Notes under the pieces: model-generated
Databases searched by the model: none
Told to the model about the DNA's origin: nothing
The model's input: only the letters and a program-made list of their open reading frames with translations
NCBI RefSeq assembly: GCF_003417535.1
Contig: NZ_QVLS01000011.1
Location: 124,001-188,000, forward strand
Source of the DNA: Hydrogenophaga borbori
GTDB lineage: Bacteria; Pseudomonadota; Gammaproteobacteria; Burkholderiales; Burkholderiaceae_C
Direction of reading: 5' to 3'
DNA: 64,000 nucleotides
Translations under genes and position numbers: made by a program
Shown here: positions 6,517-15,400 of the stretch, piece after piece
Numbering within the stretch: the stretch's first letter is position 1
How the letters are laid out: each line of letters opens with the position of its first letter

Positions 6517-7404
6517 TTACGGCGTCTCCAGCTCGAAAGGCGGTACCACGCGGCCATCGATGTCGGTGAAGCCGTAGACCTGTGCCAGGTCTCCCACGCG
6601 GAGCACCTGGCCGCTGCGCTCCAGCACCCGGGGATCGCTGGCCAGGGCCACGACCGCGCGCCCCAGGTAGCGGGGCGACTCCGTGCGGGCCAGTGCCGGC
6701 CGCTCGCGCCAATGGGCCTCGTCGGTCTGGTGGCCGGCCAGCACGAACTCGGTGCGCATCCAGCCCGGGGACACCGCCACCGAGCCCACCCCATGTGGCC
6801 TCAGGTCCTGCGCCATGCCGAAGGCCAGCCGCGTCATCGCCGCCTTGGCAAGGTCGTAGAACAGGTTGCCCTGCATGTAGCGGTCGCGGTCCCAGAACGT
6901 CGTGGTCACGATCAGTCCCCGGCCCTGGCGAACGAGCATCGGTGCGGCCAGCCTGCTGGAGAGCAGGTGATTGCGGACACCGCGATCGAACATCGCATCC
7001 CAATGCACCATCGGGCGCTCCCAGAACGGCGCCTGGAACACGCCATCGAAGGACTCGTGTCCGCCCCAGGCGTTGTTGACCAGGAGATCCAGGCGACCCT
7101 GTTCACGCATCACGCGGTCGAAGAGCGCCTTGACCTGCGCTTCATCCGTGTGGTCGCAGGCGACGGCAATGCCGCGCCCACCCATGCGGGTCACCTCTTC
7201 GGCCGTCTCGTCGATGCTGCCGGGCACCCGGTCCAGGTTCGACAGCGATGCGATCTGTTCGTAGCCCGGTGCGGCTTGCTCGCGCCGGCTGCGCCCGGTC
7301 ACGTACACGGTGGCGCCGGCGGCGCCCAGTTCCGTGGCGCATCCGCGGCCGGCACCACGGCTGGCGCCCGTCACAACGGCGATGCAATGGGTGAGGCTCT
7401 TCAT
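6517..7404 (-). CDS. Short-chain dehydrogenase/reductase (DHRS1-like)
   Basis: The 295-residue enzyme has a Rossmann NAD(P) site, VTGASRGAGRG, at residues 11-21, an NNAWG variant of the NNAG motif, and the catalytic Tyr/Lys in YDLAK. The usual catalytic Ser about 13 residues earlier is not evident; the region reads IVTTTFWDRDRYMQG. The NNAWGG and WMRTEF features resemble the DHRS1 branch. The substrate is unknown. ATG at 7404 is preferred over an in-frame GTG at 7410. The AraC gene lies 36 bp upstream on the same strand, so the two probably form an operon. About 130 bp downstream of its stop, up to the DUF1428 gene, hold nothing certain. Confidence 0.88.
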   Translation of the reverse strand: MKSLTHCIAVVTGASRGAGRGCATELGAAGATVYVTGRSRREQAAPGYEQIASLSNLDRVPGSIDETAEEVTRMGGRGIAVACDHTDEAQVKALFDRVMREQGRLDLLVNNAWGGHESFDGVFQAPFWERPMVHWDAMFDRGVRNHLLSSRLAAPMLVRQGRGLIVTTTFWDRDRYMQGNLFYDLAKAAMTRLAFGMAQDLRPHGVGSVAVSPGWMRTEFVLAGHQTDEAHWRERPALARTESPRYLGRAVVALASDPRVLERSGQVLRVGDLAQVYGFTDIDGRVVPPFELETP

Positions 7405-7440
7405 GTGCACAGTGAAAGTGGAAACTGGAAGCCTGCGACC

Positions 7441-8298
7441 TTAGGGGATACCGCCTTTGCTTGTATTGGAAGAATCCGAAACGGCGCGCTGCAGCAGTTG
7501 CTGCGGCGTCAGGCCGCACAGGGTCCGAAACTCGTTGATCAGGTGCGACTGGTCGTAGTACCCGGCGCACAGGGCAATCTCGGCCCATTGCGGCGCCTTG
7601 GTCGTGCGCAACAAGCGCAGCGTTCCGTGAAGGCGCTGCAGGCGGCGCCAGACACTGGGCGCCAGACCGATGTGCGAGGCGAACAGCTGCTGCACGCGCC
7701 GTTCGCTGAGGTTCAACTCGGCGGCCAGCGCCCGCAGGGAGACGCGGTCCTTCTGGGCGCCAAGGCGTCTGGCCGCGTGCTCCACCAGGCGGCGAGCGGG
7801 GTCCTGCGGACGCTGCAATGCCTGCAGCGACCGCAGGACGTGCCGAACGCGCGTGGCGTCGTCGGCTGCCGCCACCACGAGCTCGGGCAAGTCGCGCTGC
7901 GCCGGGGGGGCGATGTCGTGCCATGGCACGGTGAGCGCACACAACTCGTTGGCCGGAACGCCGAACAGCCCCAGGGTTGCCCCGGGGTTGAGCGTGATCG
8001 AGAGCCCGTGCATGTGGCCACTCATGGTGAGCAGGACGGGAGTCGCCCGTGCGCCGGCGACGTGGATGGACGCCGCGCCGCCGTGCAGCCCGATGAGCAG
8101 GCGCGACGCTCCGTCGGGCAGCACACGCTCGACGACCTCTCGATCGGGGGTGAACCGCTCCTCGTAGGCCATGACATGGACCACCGCCGATCGCAGGGCG
8201 GCCGGCACGGCGAACGCCGTCAGCGTGCTCGCCGGGACGGTGGTCTCCGGCGCGCAGGACGGGTCGTCGGGTAGTCGGACGAATAGGCGTTCTGGCAT
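7441..8298 (-). CDS. AraC-family transcriptional regulator
   Basis: The C-terminal ~100 residues form an AraC double-HTH: VSLRALAAELNLSERRVQQL ... FASHIGLAPSVWRRLQRLHG and then APQWAEIALCAGYYDQSHLI with FRTLCGLTPQQLL. The N-terminal part has a DUF6597-like cupin feel (RLLIGLHGGAASIHVAG ... LTMSGHMHGLSITLNPGATL). The ATG at 8298 is used; the longer frame from 8433 is Arg-rich and lacks a ribosome-binding site. With the SDR gene immediately downstream it likely controls that gene, sensing an unknown small molecule. Confidence 0.88.
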   Translation of the reverse strand: MPERLFVRLPDDPSCAPETTVPASTLTAFAVPAALRSAVVHVMAYEERFTPDREVVERVLPDGASRLLIGLHGGAASIHVAGARATPVLLTMSGHMHGLSITLNPGATLGLFGVPANELCALTVPWHDIAPPAQRDLPELVVAAADDATRVRHVLRSLQALQRPQDPARRLVEHAARRLGAQKDRVSLRALAAELNLSERRVQQLFASHIGLAPSVWRRLQRLHGTLRLLRTTKAPQWAEIALCAGYYDQSHLINEFRTLCGLTPQQLLQRAVSDSSNTSKGGIP

Positions 8299-8440
8299 CC
8301 GGGGCGCGGTCACTGCGCCAAGTATGGCGGATCGGGCAACCGCCGGATTCCTTGATCTCAGCCGGCGGCCTCCCGCCTGAACCTGTCGCTGAACCCGTCG
8401 CTCACCCCACCCCGCCACCCCCAGCCAGCGCAAGCCCCTG

Positions 8441-9418
8441 TCAATTCAGGCGGATGTTCGCGCCGCGGATCACGCCGCGCCATTTGTCCGACTCCGCGGC
8501 CAGGAAGCGCTGCATCGCCTCCGGCGTCGAGCCCACCGCTTCCATGCCCTTGGCCGCGGTGCTTTTCTTGAAGGCCTCGTCCGCCAGCACGGCGTTGACC
8601 AGGCCGCTGAGCTTGGCGATGTGTTCGCGCTTCATGCCCTTGGGGGCCACGAGCGAGATCCAGGTCATGGCCTCGTAGCCCGGGTAGCCGGCCTCGGCCA
8701 CGGTGGGCACGTTGGGCAGGGCCGAGGGGCGCGCGCTGCCGGTGGTGGCCAGGGCCACGATGCGGCCCGACTGGATCATGGGCAGCGCGGCCGTGAGGTC
8801 CAGGAAGCCCAGGTCCACGCGGCCGCCGCCGATGTCCTGCAGCGCGCCGGGCGTGCCGTTGTAGGGGATGTTCACCATGAAGATGCCGGTCTTCTGCTTG
8901 AACAGCTCACCCGCCAGGTGGTGGCTGGTGCCGGTGCCGTTGGTGGCGTAGGACAGCTCGCCGGGCTTGGCCTTGGCGCGCTGCACCAGGTCTTTGAGCG
9001 AGGTCAGGCCCGATTCGCGGCTGGCCACGATCACCACCGGCGCCTGCGCCAGCATGGAGATGGGCGTCAGGTCGGTCTCGGGGCGGTAACCCAGGTTGGG
9101 GTAGAGCTCGGGGTTGATGACCAGCGCACCGGTCACGCCCACCAGGATGGTGTGGCCGTCGGGGGCGGCGCGCACCACCTGGCCGGTGGCCAGGTTGCCG
9201 GCGGCGCCGGGCTTGTTCTCGATGATGAAGATGCCGTGGCCCTGGCTCTGCAGCTTGTCGGCCAGCTCGCGGGTGACGGCGTCGGCCGAGCCGCCGGGCG
9301 GGAAGGGCAGCACGAACTTCACCGGCTTGTCCGCCGGGTAGTCCTGCGCGGCGGCCAGCGTGGCGATGAGGGCGCCAAGGCCCAGGGCAATGAGGGAGCG
9401 AAGGGCGGACGTGAACAT
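8441..9418 (-). CDS. Bug/TctC-family periplasmic solute receptor
   Basis: The 325-residue protein starts with a Sec signal peptide (about residues 1-24, ending LAAA). It continues with YPADKPVKFVLPFPPGGSAD and KPGAAGNLATGQVV, the ligand-clamp signatures of the Bug (Bordetella uptake gene) family. These receptors bind carboxylates, amides and aromatic acids for tripartite tricarboxylate transporters, but most are orphans without adjacent TctA/TctB, as here. It closes a minus-strand operon with the monooxygenase 54 bp upstream, so its ligand is probably the operon's substrate or product. Confidence 0.92.
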   Translation of the reverse strand: MFTSALRSLIALGLGALIATLAAAQDYPADKPVKFVLPFPPGGSADAVTRELADKLQSQGHGIFIIENKPGAAGNLATGQVVRAAPDGHTILVGVTGALVINPELYPNLGYRPETDLTPISMLAQAPVVIVASRESGLTSLKDLVQRAKAKPGELSYATNGTGTSHHLAGELFKQKTGIFMVNIPYNGTPGALQDIGGGRVDLGFLDLTAALPMIQSGRIVALATTGSARPSALPNVPTVAEAGYPGYEAMTWISLVAPKGMKREHIAKLSGLVNAVLADEAFKKSTAAKGMEAVGSTPEAMQRFLAAESDKWRGVIRGANIRLN

Positions 9419-9472
9419 GTGTCTCCTTGTGGTGTGTGTCGGTGAAAGGAAGGGGAGGGGGCGGGCCCGCGC

Positions 9473-11449
9473 TCAGGCGAGCACGTGGTCCTCGGGCCTG
9501 AAGCGGGCGGTGAGGTTCCAGTACTCCAGCATGCCGAAGGGCCAGGTCTGCGCGGCGCGGCCGCTCTTGTTCTTGTACCAACTGCTGGTCTTGGCCACGG
9601 CCCAGGCCTTGGTTTCGTTGCCCTGGTCGATCCAGGCGTTGTATTGCGCGTAGGGCTCGGGCCGGCAGTCCACGGTCCTGTGGCCCTGGCTGAGCACGTG
9701 GCGCAGCGCGCGCAGGGTGTATTCCACCTGGCACTCGGACGAGAAGATGGCGCTGCCGTTCACCACCACGCCGGTGTTGGGGCCGCTGGTCATGAACAGG
9801 TTGGGAAAGCCCGGCACGGAGATGCCCAGGTAGGCGCGGCAGTCGCCGTCCCAGTGGCGGTGCAGGTCCTGGCCGGCGCGGCCGGTCACCTTCAGCGGGT
9901 AGAGGAAGTCGGCGGCCTTGAAGCCGGTGGCGCAGATGATGAGGTCCACCTCGTGGCGCTGGCCGTCGGTGGTGTGGATGGCGTTCTCGCTCAGGTGCGA
10001 GATGCCCTGCGTCACCAGGCCCACGTTGCCGGCCTTGAGCATCTGCGGCCAGGTGCCGTTGTCGCGCAGCATGCGCTTGGCGCCCGGCGGGTAGTCGGGC
10101 GTGGCGTGGGCCAGCAGGTCGGGCCGGTCGGCGAACTGCTGCTGCAGCATGGCCAGGCATTCCTGGCGCAGGGCCTCGTTGCCGGCGCTGATGGACACCG
10201 GGTGCTGCCACGCCGGGTCCAGTTCCACCAGGTGCAGGCGGCCTTCCACGCCGATCCAGAACTGCCAGAAGCGCACCCAGCGGCCGTAGCTGGGCACGTG
10301 GCCCAGCAGCCAGCGGATGCCGGGCTTGAGGTCGTCGTGGTAGGTGGGCGTGGGCAGCATCCAGGGCGGGTTGCGCTGGAACACGCTCAGGCGGCTCACC
10401 TGGGCATAGATCTCGGGGCCGATCTGGAACGCGCTGGCGCCGGTGCCGATGAGCGCGACGCGCTTGCCCTTCACGTTCACGTCCGGGCGCCAGGCGGCGG
10501 AGTGCACCACCTCGCCCTTGAAGGACGCCAGGCCCGGGAAGTCGGGGATGTGCGGCCGGTTGAGCAGCCCCATGGCGGTGATGACGAAGTGGAAGTGCTC
10601 CACGTGCGCGCTGCCGTCGGGGGTGCGCGCCGTCACCTTCCAGGCGGCCTGGTCTTCGTCGAACTCGAGCGACTCGACCTCGGTGTTGACGCGGATGTGG
10701 GGCCGGATGCCCGTGCGGCGCACCACGTCGAGCAGGTAGCGCAGGATCTCGGGCTGCTGCGAGAACTGCTGCGTCCAGTCCTGCTTCTGCGCGAAGGACA
10801 GGCTGTAGGCGAAGTTGGGCGTGTCCAGGCGGCAGCCGGGGTAGGTGTTCTCCCACCACACGCCGCCGATCTCGCGGTTCTTCTCGAACACGGTGAAGTC
10901 CAGGCCGGCCTGCTTGAGCCGGTAGGCGGCGGTGATGCCGGCGAAGCCCGAGCCGATCACCGCGACCTTGGTGCCGGCGGCCTGCGGGAAGTCGCTCACG
11001 TGCCAGCCGGGCGCGCCGCGGTCGTCGGGCACGTTGACCTCGTGGCGCAGCAGGTCCATCAGGTCCTCGTGGCCATCGCGGATAAGGAACTGCACGATGC
11101 GGTCCAGCCATTCGGGCGAAGGCGTGGGCGCCTCGGGGCAGCCGGCGTCGCGGTAGCGGATGAGGGCCTGCGTGGCCAGGGTGCGGGCCTTGGCCTGGGC
11201 CTCGGCCGACAGGCCGCCCTGCGGCGCGATGCGCGCCGTCATCGACGGCGAGGGTGGCTTGAGCTCGTCCGCCAGCAGGGCCGGGTCCTGGGTCAGCATG
11301 GCCAGGGCCGCGAGCAGGGCGGGCAGGTCGGCGTCGCGCACGGCGGCTTCGATCTCGGCGTCGGAGGCCGCGATGGGCTGGACGCGGTCGAAGGCGGCCA
11401 GGGTGTCGTCGTCAAGGGTCGGGGGCAGGTCCCCTTCGGTCAATCGCAT
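9473..11449 (-). CDS. Type I Baeyer-Villiger monooxygenase (HAPMO-like)
   Basis: The 658-residue flavoprotein has an N-terminal extension of about 155 residues, then an FAD Rossmann motif GSGFAG (166-171), GGVWWENTYPGCRLD (195-209), the Baeyer-Villiger fingerprint FKGEVVHSAAW (310-320), and an NADPH motif GTGASA (335-340). The extension and length resemble 4-hydroxyacetophenone monooxygenase (about 640 residues). The family inserts an oxygen next to a ketone carbonyl, giving an ester or lactone, using NADPH and O2. The esterase encoded just upstream could cleave that ester. The true substrate is unknown. The frame is open far upstream of 11449, but ATG there opens the conserved region after a 47-bp gap from the esterase. 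Confidence 0.9.
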   Translation of the reverse strand: MRLTEGDLPPTLDDDTLAAFDRVQPIAASDAEIEAAVRDADLPALLAALAMLTQDPALLADELKPPSPSMTARIAPQGGLSAEAQAKARTLATQALIRYRDAGCPEAPTPSPEWLDRIVQFLIRDGHEDLMDLLRHEVNVPDDRGAPGWHVSDFPQAAGTKVAVIGSGFAGITAAYRLKQAGLDFTVFEKNREIGGVWWENTYPGCRLDTPNFAYSLSFAQKQDWTQQFSQQPEILRYLLDVVRRTGIRPHIRVNTEVESLEFDEDQAAWKVTARTPDGSAHVEHFHFVITAMGLLNRPHIPDFPGLASFKGEVVHSAAWRPDVNVKGKRVALIGTGASAFQIGPEIYAQVSRLSVFQRNPPWMLPTPTYHDDLKPGIRWLLGHVPSYGRWVRFWQFWIGVEGRLHLVELDPAWQHPVSISAGNEALRQECLAMLQQQFADRPDLLAHATPDYPPGAKRMLRDNGTWPQMLKAGNVGLVTQGISHLSENAIHTTDGQRHEVDLIICATGFKAADFLYPLKVTGRAGQDLHRHWDGDCRAYLGISVPGFPNLFMTSGPNTGVVVNGSAIFSSECQVEYTLRALRHVLSQGHRTVDCRPEPYAQYNAWIDQGNETKAWAVAKTSSWYKNKSGRAAQTWPFGMLEYWNLTARFRPEDHVLA

Positions 11450-11496
11450 GGTGCTTGCTTGGGCTCTCGGGTAGGAAGGAAGGCGAAGGGCGGTGT

Positions 11497-12816
11497 TCAC
11501 GCGAACACGTGGGGCTGCGGGCCCGGCGCCCAGGGCAGGGGCCGGCCGTGGATGAAGTCCAGCCAGGCGCCCTGCACCTGGTGCGTGAGGCGCTGGCCAT
11601 CGGCGGGCGTCAGCCCGGCGAGCAGGGGCGCCGAGGCGAAGGCGCCGTGCGTGCCGAACACGAAGGGCAGTTCGGCGCCGTGGCAGGCGCCGAAGGGCAT
11701 GCCGTGCGCGCCGTCGAAGCGGTAGAGCCAGGCCCGGGCGCCGGCGCGCGCCGCCTGCGCGCCCCACTGGCGCGCGGGCGTGGCGAAGCGGCGCTCGGTC
11801 TCGGCCTCGTCCACCGCTGCGCCGGGGGCGGCGAAGGCGCGCATCTCGTCGCGGTTCCAGCCGGCGAGCACGTCGACCCGGCCGGCCGCATGGGTGGCCA
11901 GCGGCGCCGACAGGGGCGGCAGCGTGTCGCCGTCGAGCACCGGGCCGAAGAGGCCGTGGCCGTCGGCCGCCGCGCGCGTGGCGGCCACCACCTCGGGCGC
12001 GAGCTGCGCGCGCAGCAGGCGCTCCACCGGCAGGTCGCGGGCCTGTCGCAGGTCGGCCGCGCCCGCCGCGCGCAGCAGCGTGCGGCCGATGAACCGCGCG
12101 GCCTCGGCCGAACGGGCGCCGCGGCCCAGGGGCGCGCTTTGCAGGATCGCGCGCTGGAAGCCCGAGGCGCCGCGCAGGCCCAGGGCCGCGACGTTGACGC
12201 CGCCCGCGGACTGCCCCATGGCGGTGATCCGCGCCGGGTCGCCGCCGAAGGCCGCGATGTGGGTCGCCACCCATTGGAAGGCCAGCTCCAGGTCCAGCAG
12301 GCCGAGGTTGGCCACGCCACCGTCGGCCAGCAGCCAGCCCAGGGGGCCGAGGCGCGCGTTGAGGCCCACCACCACCACGCCGCCGCGGCGCGCCAGGGCC
12401 TCGCCGCTGTACCAGTCGAGCACGCCGCCGCTTTGCCAGGCGCCGCCGTGGCACCACACCAGCACGGGGCGGTGCGCCGCGTCGGCACCGGGCGTCCAGA
12501 CCGTCAGGTGCAGGCAGTCTTCGGACTGCGGCGCCTCGCAGGCGCCCAGCACCGGGGCGAGCGCCGAGGGCAACTGGGGCGCGATCGGGCCGGTGCCGGT
12601 GGCGTCCACCTCGCCGTGCAGGGGCATGGGCGTGGGCGGGGCGAAGCGCCGCGCGCCGACCGGCGCCAGCGCGTAGCGCAGCCCGCCAAAGCGCGACACG
12701 CCCCGCCGCCGAAGGCCCAGCAGCCGGGCCTCGCCCAGGCGCAGCGCCACGCGCTCGGGCGGGGCGTCGGTCTCGGGCGAAGGCGTGGGGTGATCGGGGC
12801 TGTCGGTGCGGCGCAC
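11497..12816 (-). CDS. Type B carboxylesterase
   Basis: With GTG at 12816 as start (AGGGA 8 bases before it) the product has 439 residues, short for the family (about 500). It shows SEDCLHLTVWTP at about residues 98-109, the oxyanion-hole HGG (123-125) and the nucleophile elbow GQSAGG with Ser203. His of the triad is likely in FGACHGAELPFVFG. No signal peptide is seen, so it acts in the cytoplasm. The longer frame to 12951 would overlap the divergent LysR gene. Being first in the operon with the Baeyer-Villiger enzyme, it plausibly hydrolyses that enzyme's ester product. The start is uncertain. Confidence 0.82.
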   Translation of the reverse strand: MRRTDSPDHPTPSPETDAPPERVALRLGEARLLGLRRRGVSRFGGLRYALAPVGARRFAPPTPMPLHGEVDATGTGPIAPQLPSALAPVLGACEAPQSEDCLHLTVWTPGADAAHRPVLVWCHGGAWQSGGVLDWYSGEALARRGGVVVVGLNARLGPLGWLLADGGVANLGLLDLELAFQWVATHIAAFGGDPARITAMGQSAGGVNVAALGLRGASGFQRAILQSAPLGRGARSAEAARFIGRTLLRAAGAADLRQARDLPVERLLRAQLAPEVVAATRAAADGHGLFGPVLDGDTLPPLSAPLATHAAGRVDVLAGWNRDEMRAFAAPGAAVDEAETERRFATPARQWGAQAARAGARAWLYRFDGAHGMPFGACHGAELPFVFGTHGAFASAPLLAGLTPADGQRLTHQVQGAWLDFIHGRPLPWAPGPQPHVFA

Positions 12817-12922
12817 GGGGTGTCCCTGGGGGGCGTCGGTCGGCGGGGGGAAGGCCGCGATTGAAGTCCAGATCCGTTCATTCGTAAATCGATAGTTATT
12901 CAAGCATCCATAAAATGACTTC

Positions 12923-13840
12923 ATGAATACGTCCCGCGTCACCGGCCTCACCCTGAAGCAGCTGCGCGCCTTCGTCGCGGTCTACAAGCTGCGGCGCCTG
13001 AGCACGGCGGCCGCCCAGCTCTACGTCACGCAGTCGGCCGTGAGCGTGCTGATCCGCCAGATGGAAGAGGTGCTGGGGATGCGCCTGTTCGACCGCACGA
13101 CGCGCTCGCTGCAGCCCACGCCGGCGGCGCACGACGTGATCGAGACCGCGCAGCGCGTGCTGCGCGACATCGACTCGCTGAGCGCCGGCCTGGACGACCT
13201 GTCCTCGCTGCGGCGCGGGCGCGTCACGGTGGCCTGCACGCCGACGCTGGCGGAGGTGCTGCTGCCGCCGGTGATCCGCGAGTTCCGCGAGCGGCACCCG
13301 GACATTCAGGTCAACGTGGACGACTGCGCGCCCGACCAGTTCATCGCGCGCCTGATCGGCGAGCGCGCCGACTTCGGCATCGGCACGCCCGACCGCGCGG
13401 ACGACGGCGTGCAGATGCAGCGCCTCATGGGTGACCACCTGAGCGTGGTGCTGCACAAGGACGACCCGATGGCGGCGCGCAAGTCGGTGCGCTGGAAGGA
13501 CCTGGACGGCGTGCCCGTGGCCACCGTGCGGCCCGGGTTCGGCGTGCGCCCGCTGATCGACCATTCCGCCGCGCAGGCGGGCATCCGGCTCAACGTGGCG
13601 CGCGAGGTGTCCCTGCTGTCCACCGCGCTGTGGATGACGTCCTGCGGCATGGGACCGTCCATCATGCCGGCCGCCTATCTGCGCTACTCGCGCGACCCGA
13701 ACCTGGTGGCGCGCCCCCTGAGCGGGCCGCGCGTCTCGCGCGACATCTACGTGCTGGTCAAGGAAGGCCGCTCGCTGTCACCGGCGGCGCGCCAGCTGGT
13801 GCAGGTGCTGCACGCGCGCATGAAGGCGTTCGCCGGCTGA
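12923..13840 (+). CDS. LysR-family regulator of the monooxygenase operon
   Basis: The 305-residue protein has the LysR winged HTH (LTLKQLRAFVAVYKLRRLST ... VTQSAVSVLIRQMEEVLGMRLFDR) in residues 9-77 and a two-lobed effector domain from about 95. It is transcribed divergently from the esterase-monooxygenase-Bug operon across a 106-bp gap whose LysR-proximal part is AT-rich (around 12880-12915), the usual layout for a LysR activator binding there. It ends 14 bp from the converging reductase gene, with a short G/C hairpin (13842-13854) between. Confidence 0.9.
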   Translation: MNTSRVTGLTLKQLRAFVAVYKLRRLSTAAAQLYVTQSAVSVLIRQMEEVLGMRLFDRTTRSLQPTPAAHDVIETAQRVLRDIDSLSAGLDDLSSLRRGRVTVACTPTLAEVLLPPVIREFRERHPDIQVNVDDCAPDQFIARLIGERADFGIGTPDRADDGVQMQRLMGDHLSVVLHKDDPMAARKSVRWKDLDGVPVATVRPGFGVRPLIDHSAAQAGIRLNVAREVSLLSTALWMTSCGMGPSIMPAAYLRYSRDPNLVARPLSGPRVSRDIYVLVKEGRSLSPAARQLVQVLHARMKAFAG

Positions 13841-13854
13841 GGGGGCGGCGCCCC

Positions 13855-14865
13855 TCAGCCCGCCACCAGTTCGCTCTGGAACAGGAAGCTGTCGGAGTAG
13901 AAGAAGGCCGGGTCGGCTCCCTGCGCCGCGAGCTCGGCCTTGGCGCTGGCGATCATGGCGGGCGAGCCGCACAGGTAGAAGGCGCACTCGCCAAGTTCGT
14001 TGCCCAGGTCTTCGATCACCGCCTGCTGCACGTGCCCGCGCCGGCCGCTCCAGGCCTCGCCGGCGCGCGAGAGCACGGGCACGTAGCGGAAGTCGTAGAG
14101 GCCTTCGCCCCAGGCACGGATCTCGGCGTCGAGGTAGAGGTCGGCCTCGGTGCGCGCGCCCCAGTAGAGGTGCACCGGCGGACAGTCCTCGTCGCCCCTG
14201 AGCGATTCCAGCATGCTCTTGAGCGGGGCCAGGCCGGTGCCGGTGGCCAGCATCACGATGGGGCGGTAATCCTGCGGGTGCAGGCGGAAGCTGCCCAGGG
14301 GCAGCTCCACCTCCAGCGCGTCGCCGGGCTGCAGCTGGGTGAGCTCGCCTTCGGTGAAGCGCCCGCCCGGGATGCGGCGGATGTGGAAGTCCACGCGTGC
14401 GCCGTCGGGGCAGGAGGCCATGGAGAAGCTGCGGTGGCTGCCGTCGGGCAGGTGCACGTTCATGTACTGGCCGGGGTGGAAGCGGAAGTCGGGCTCCACC
14501 GGCAGCTCCAGGCACAGGCGCGTGACGTCGCCGCACAGGGCCTCGACGCGGTCCACGCGCGCCAGCAGGCGCTGCGGCGGCGGGCCCAGGTCGGGCTCGA
14601 CGCTCACCACCAGGTCGCCGCAGGCGCGCGCCTGGCAGAGCAGGGCCTGGCCGGCGGCGGCCTCTTCCTCGCTCAGGCCCATGGGCAGCTCGTCGTCGTA
14701 GCGCACCTGGCCTTGCACCACGCGCACGCGGCAGGTGCCGCAGGCGCCGTTGCGGCAGTCGTAGGCGAAGGGCACGTCGTGGCGGCGCGCCGCGCTCAGC
14801 ACGGCCTCGTCGGCGCCGGCGTCGAAGCAGTGGCCGGTTTCCAGCCAGGTGATGCGGTGGGCCAT
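13855..14865 (-). CDS. [2Fe-2S]/FAD oxidoreductase (ferredoxin-NAD(P)H reductase type)
   Basis: The 336-residue protein has an N-terminal plant-type ferredoxin domain with C37-x4-C42-x2-C45 and C77. A flavin/NAD module follows: RSFSMAS for FAD, GTGLAPLKSML for NAD(P), and a FYLCGSPAM end. This order (Fd-FAD-NAD) is that of phenol hydroxylase/naphthalene dioxygenase reductases and CDP-6-deoxyglucoseen reductase. It passes electrons from NAD(P)H to an oxygenase, directly or via a ferredoxin. ATG at 14865 follows GGAG closely. It ends the HDO operon, so it is the natural electron source for the oxidase at 17798-18529; that link is inference. Confidence 0.88.
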   Translation of the reverse strand: MAHRITWLETGHCFDAGADEAVLSAARRHDVPFAYDCRNGACGTCRVRVVQGQVRYDDELPMGLSEEEAAAGQALLCQARACGDLVVSVEPDLGPPPQRLLARVDRVEALCGDVTRLCLELPVEPDFRFHPGQYMNVHLPDGSHRSFSMASCPDGARVDFHIRRIPGGRFTEGELTQLQPGDALEVELPLGSFRLHPQDYRPIVMLATGTGLAPLKSMLESLRGDEDCPPVHLYWGARTEADLYLDAEIRAWGEGLYDFRYVPVLSRAGEAWSGRRGHVQQAVIEDLGNELGECAFYLCGSPAMIASAKAELAAQGADPAFFYSDSFLFQSELVAG

Positions 14866-14888
14866 GGCGCGCTCCGGCGACGGGACCA

Positions 14889-15368
14889 TCAGTACTTCAG
14901 GTCGGCCTTGACGACCACGTCCAGGCCTTGTTCGGTCAGCAGGTCCTTGAGGGCCTGCAGCGCGGCCAGGCCGCAGGCGGTGTCCTGCTCGCCGTTGCCG
15001 CCGCTCAGGCCCACGCCGCCCACCACCTCGCCGTTGACCACGATGGGGAAGCCGCCGACGAAGACGGCGAACTTGCCGTCGAAGCTCCACTGGATGCCGA
15101 AGGCTTCGTTGCCGGGCAGGGCGGGTCCGTTGGGCGGCGTGTTGAACAGGTGGGTGGAGCGCTTGTGGCCGGCGGCCGTGAAGGCCTTGTTCCAGGCGAT
15201 CTGCGGGCCGGTGACCCGCGCGCCGTCCATGCGTTCCAGCACGAGCGGGAAGCCGCCTTCGTCGGTGATGCAGACGGTCTCGGGCACGCCCAGGGCCTGG
15301 GCTTTGTCGAGGGCGGCGGCGGCCATGCGGCGCGCTTCGGGCAGTTGCAGCTTGAGAGCGGATTTCAT
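14889..15368 (-). CDS. DUF336/GlcG-HbpS family protein
   Basis: The 159-residue protein matches the heme-degrading/GlcG (DUF336) family: LQLPEARRMAAAALDKAQAL at the start, VCITDEGGFPLVLERMDGA, WNKAFTAAGHKRST, and the C-terminal GGFPIVVNGEVVGGVGLSGG. Members bind heme or corrinoids (HbpS, PduO C-terminal domain) or are accessory proteins in catabolic operons. No signal peptide, so cytoplasmic. It lies between the aldehyde dehydrogenase (32 bp upstream) and the reductase (23 bp downstream) in a tight operon. Its role here is not known. Confidence 0.88.
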   Translation of the reverse strand: MKSALKLQLPEARRMAAAALDKAQALGVPETVCITDEGGFPLVLERMDGARVTGPQIAWNKAFTAAGHKRSTHLFNTPPNGPALPGNEAFGIQWSFDGKFAVFVGGFPIVVNGEVVGGVGLSGGNGEQDTACGLAALQALKDLLTEQGLDVVVKADLKY

Positions 15369-15400
15369 GGGGTTCTTGTCCTTGTCTGGAGGGGGCGGGT

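Noticed and set aside
8907..11111. A 734-codon frame overlapping the Baeyer-Villiger monooxygenase
   Set aside because: It lies in another frame of the same strand, with Arg/Pro-rich, unprotein-like composition.
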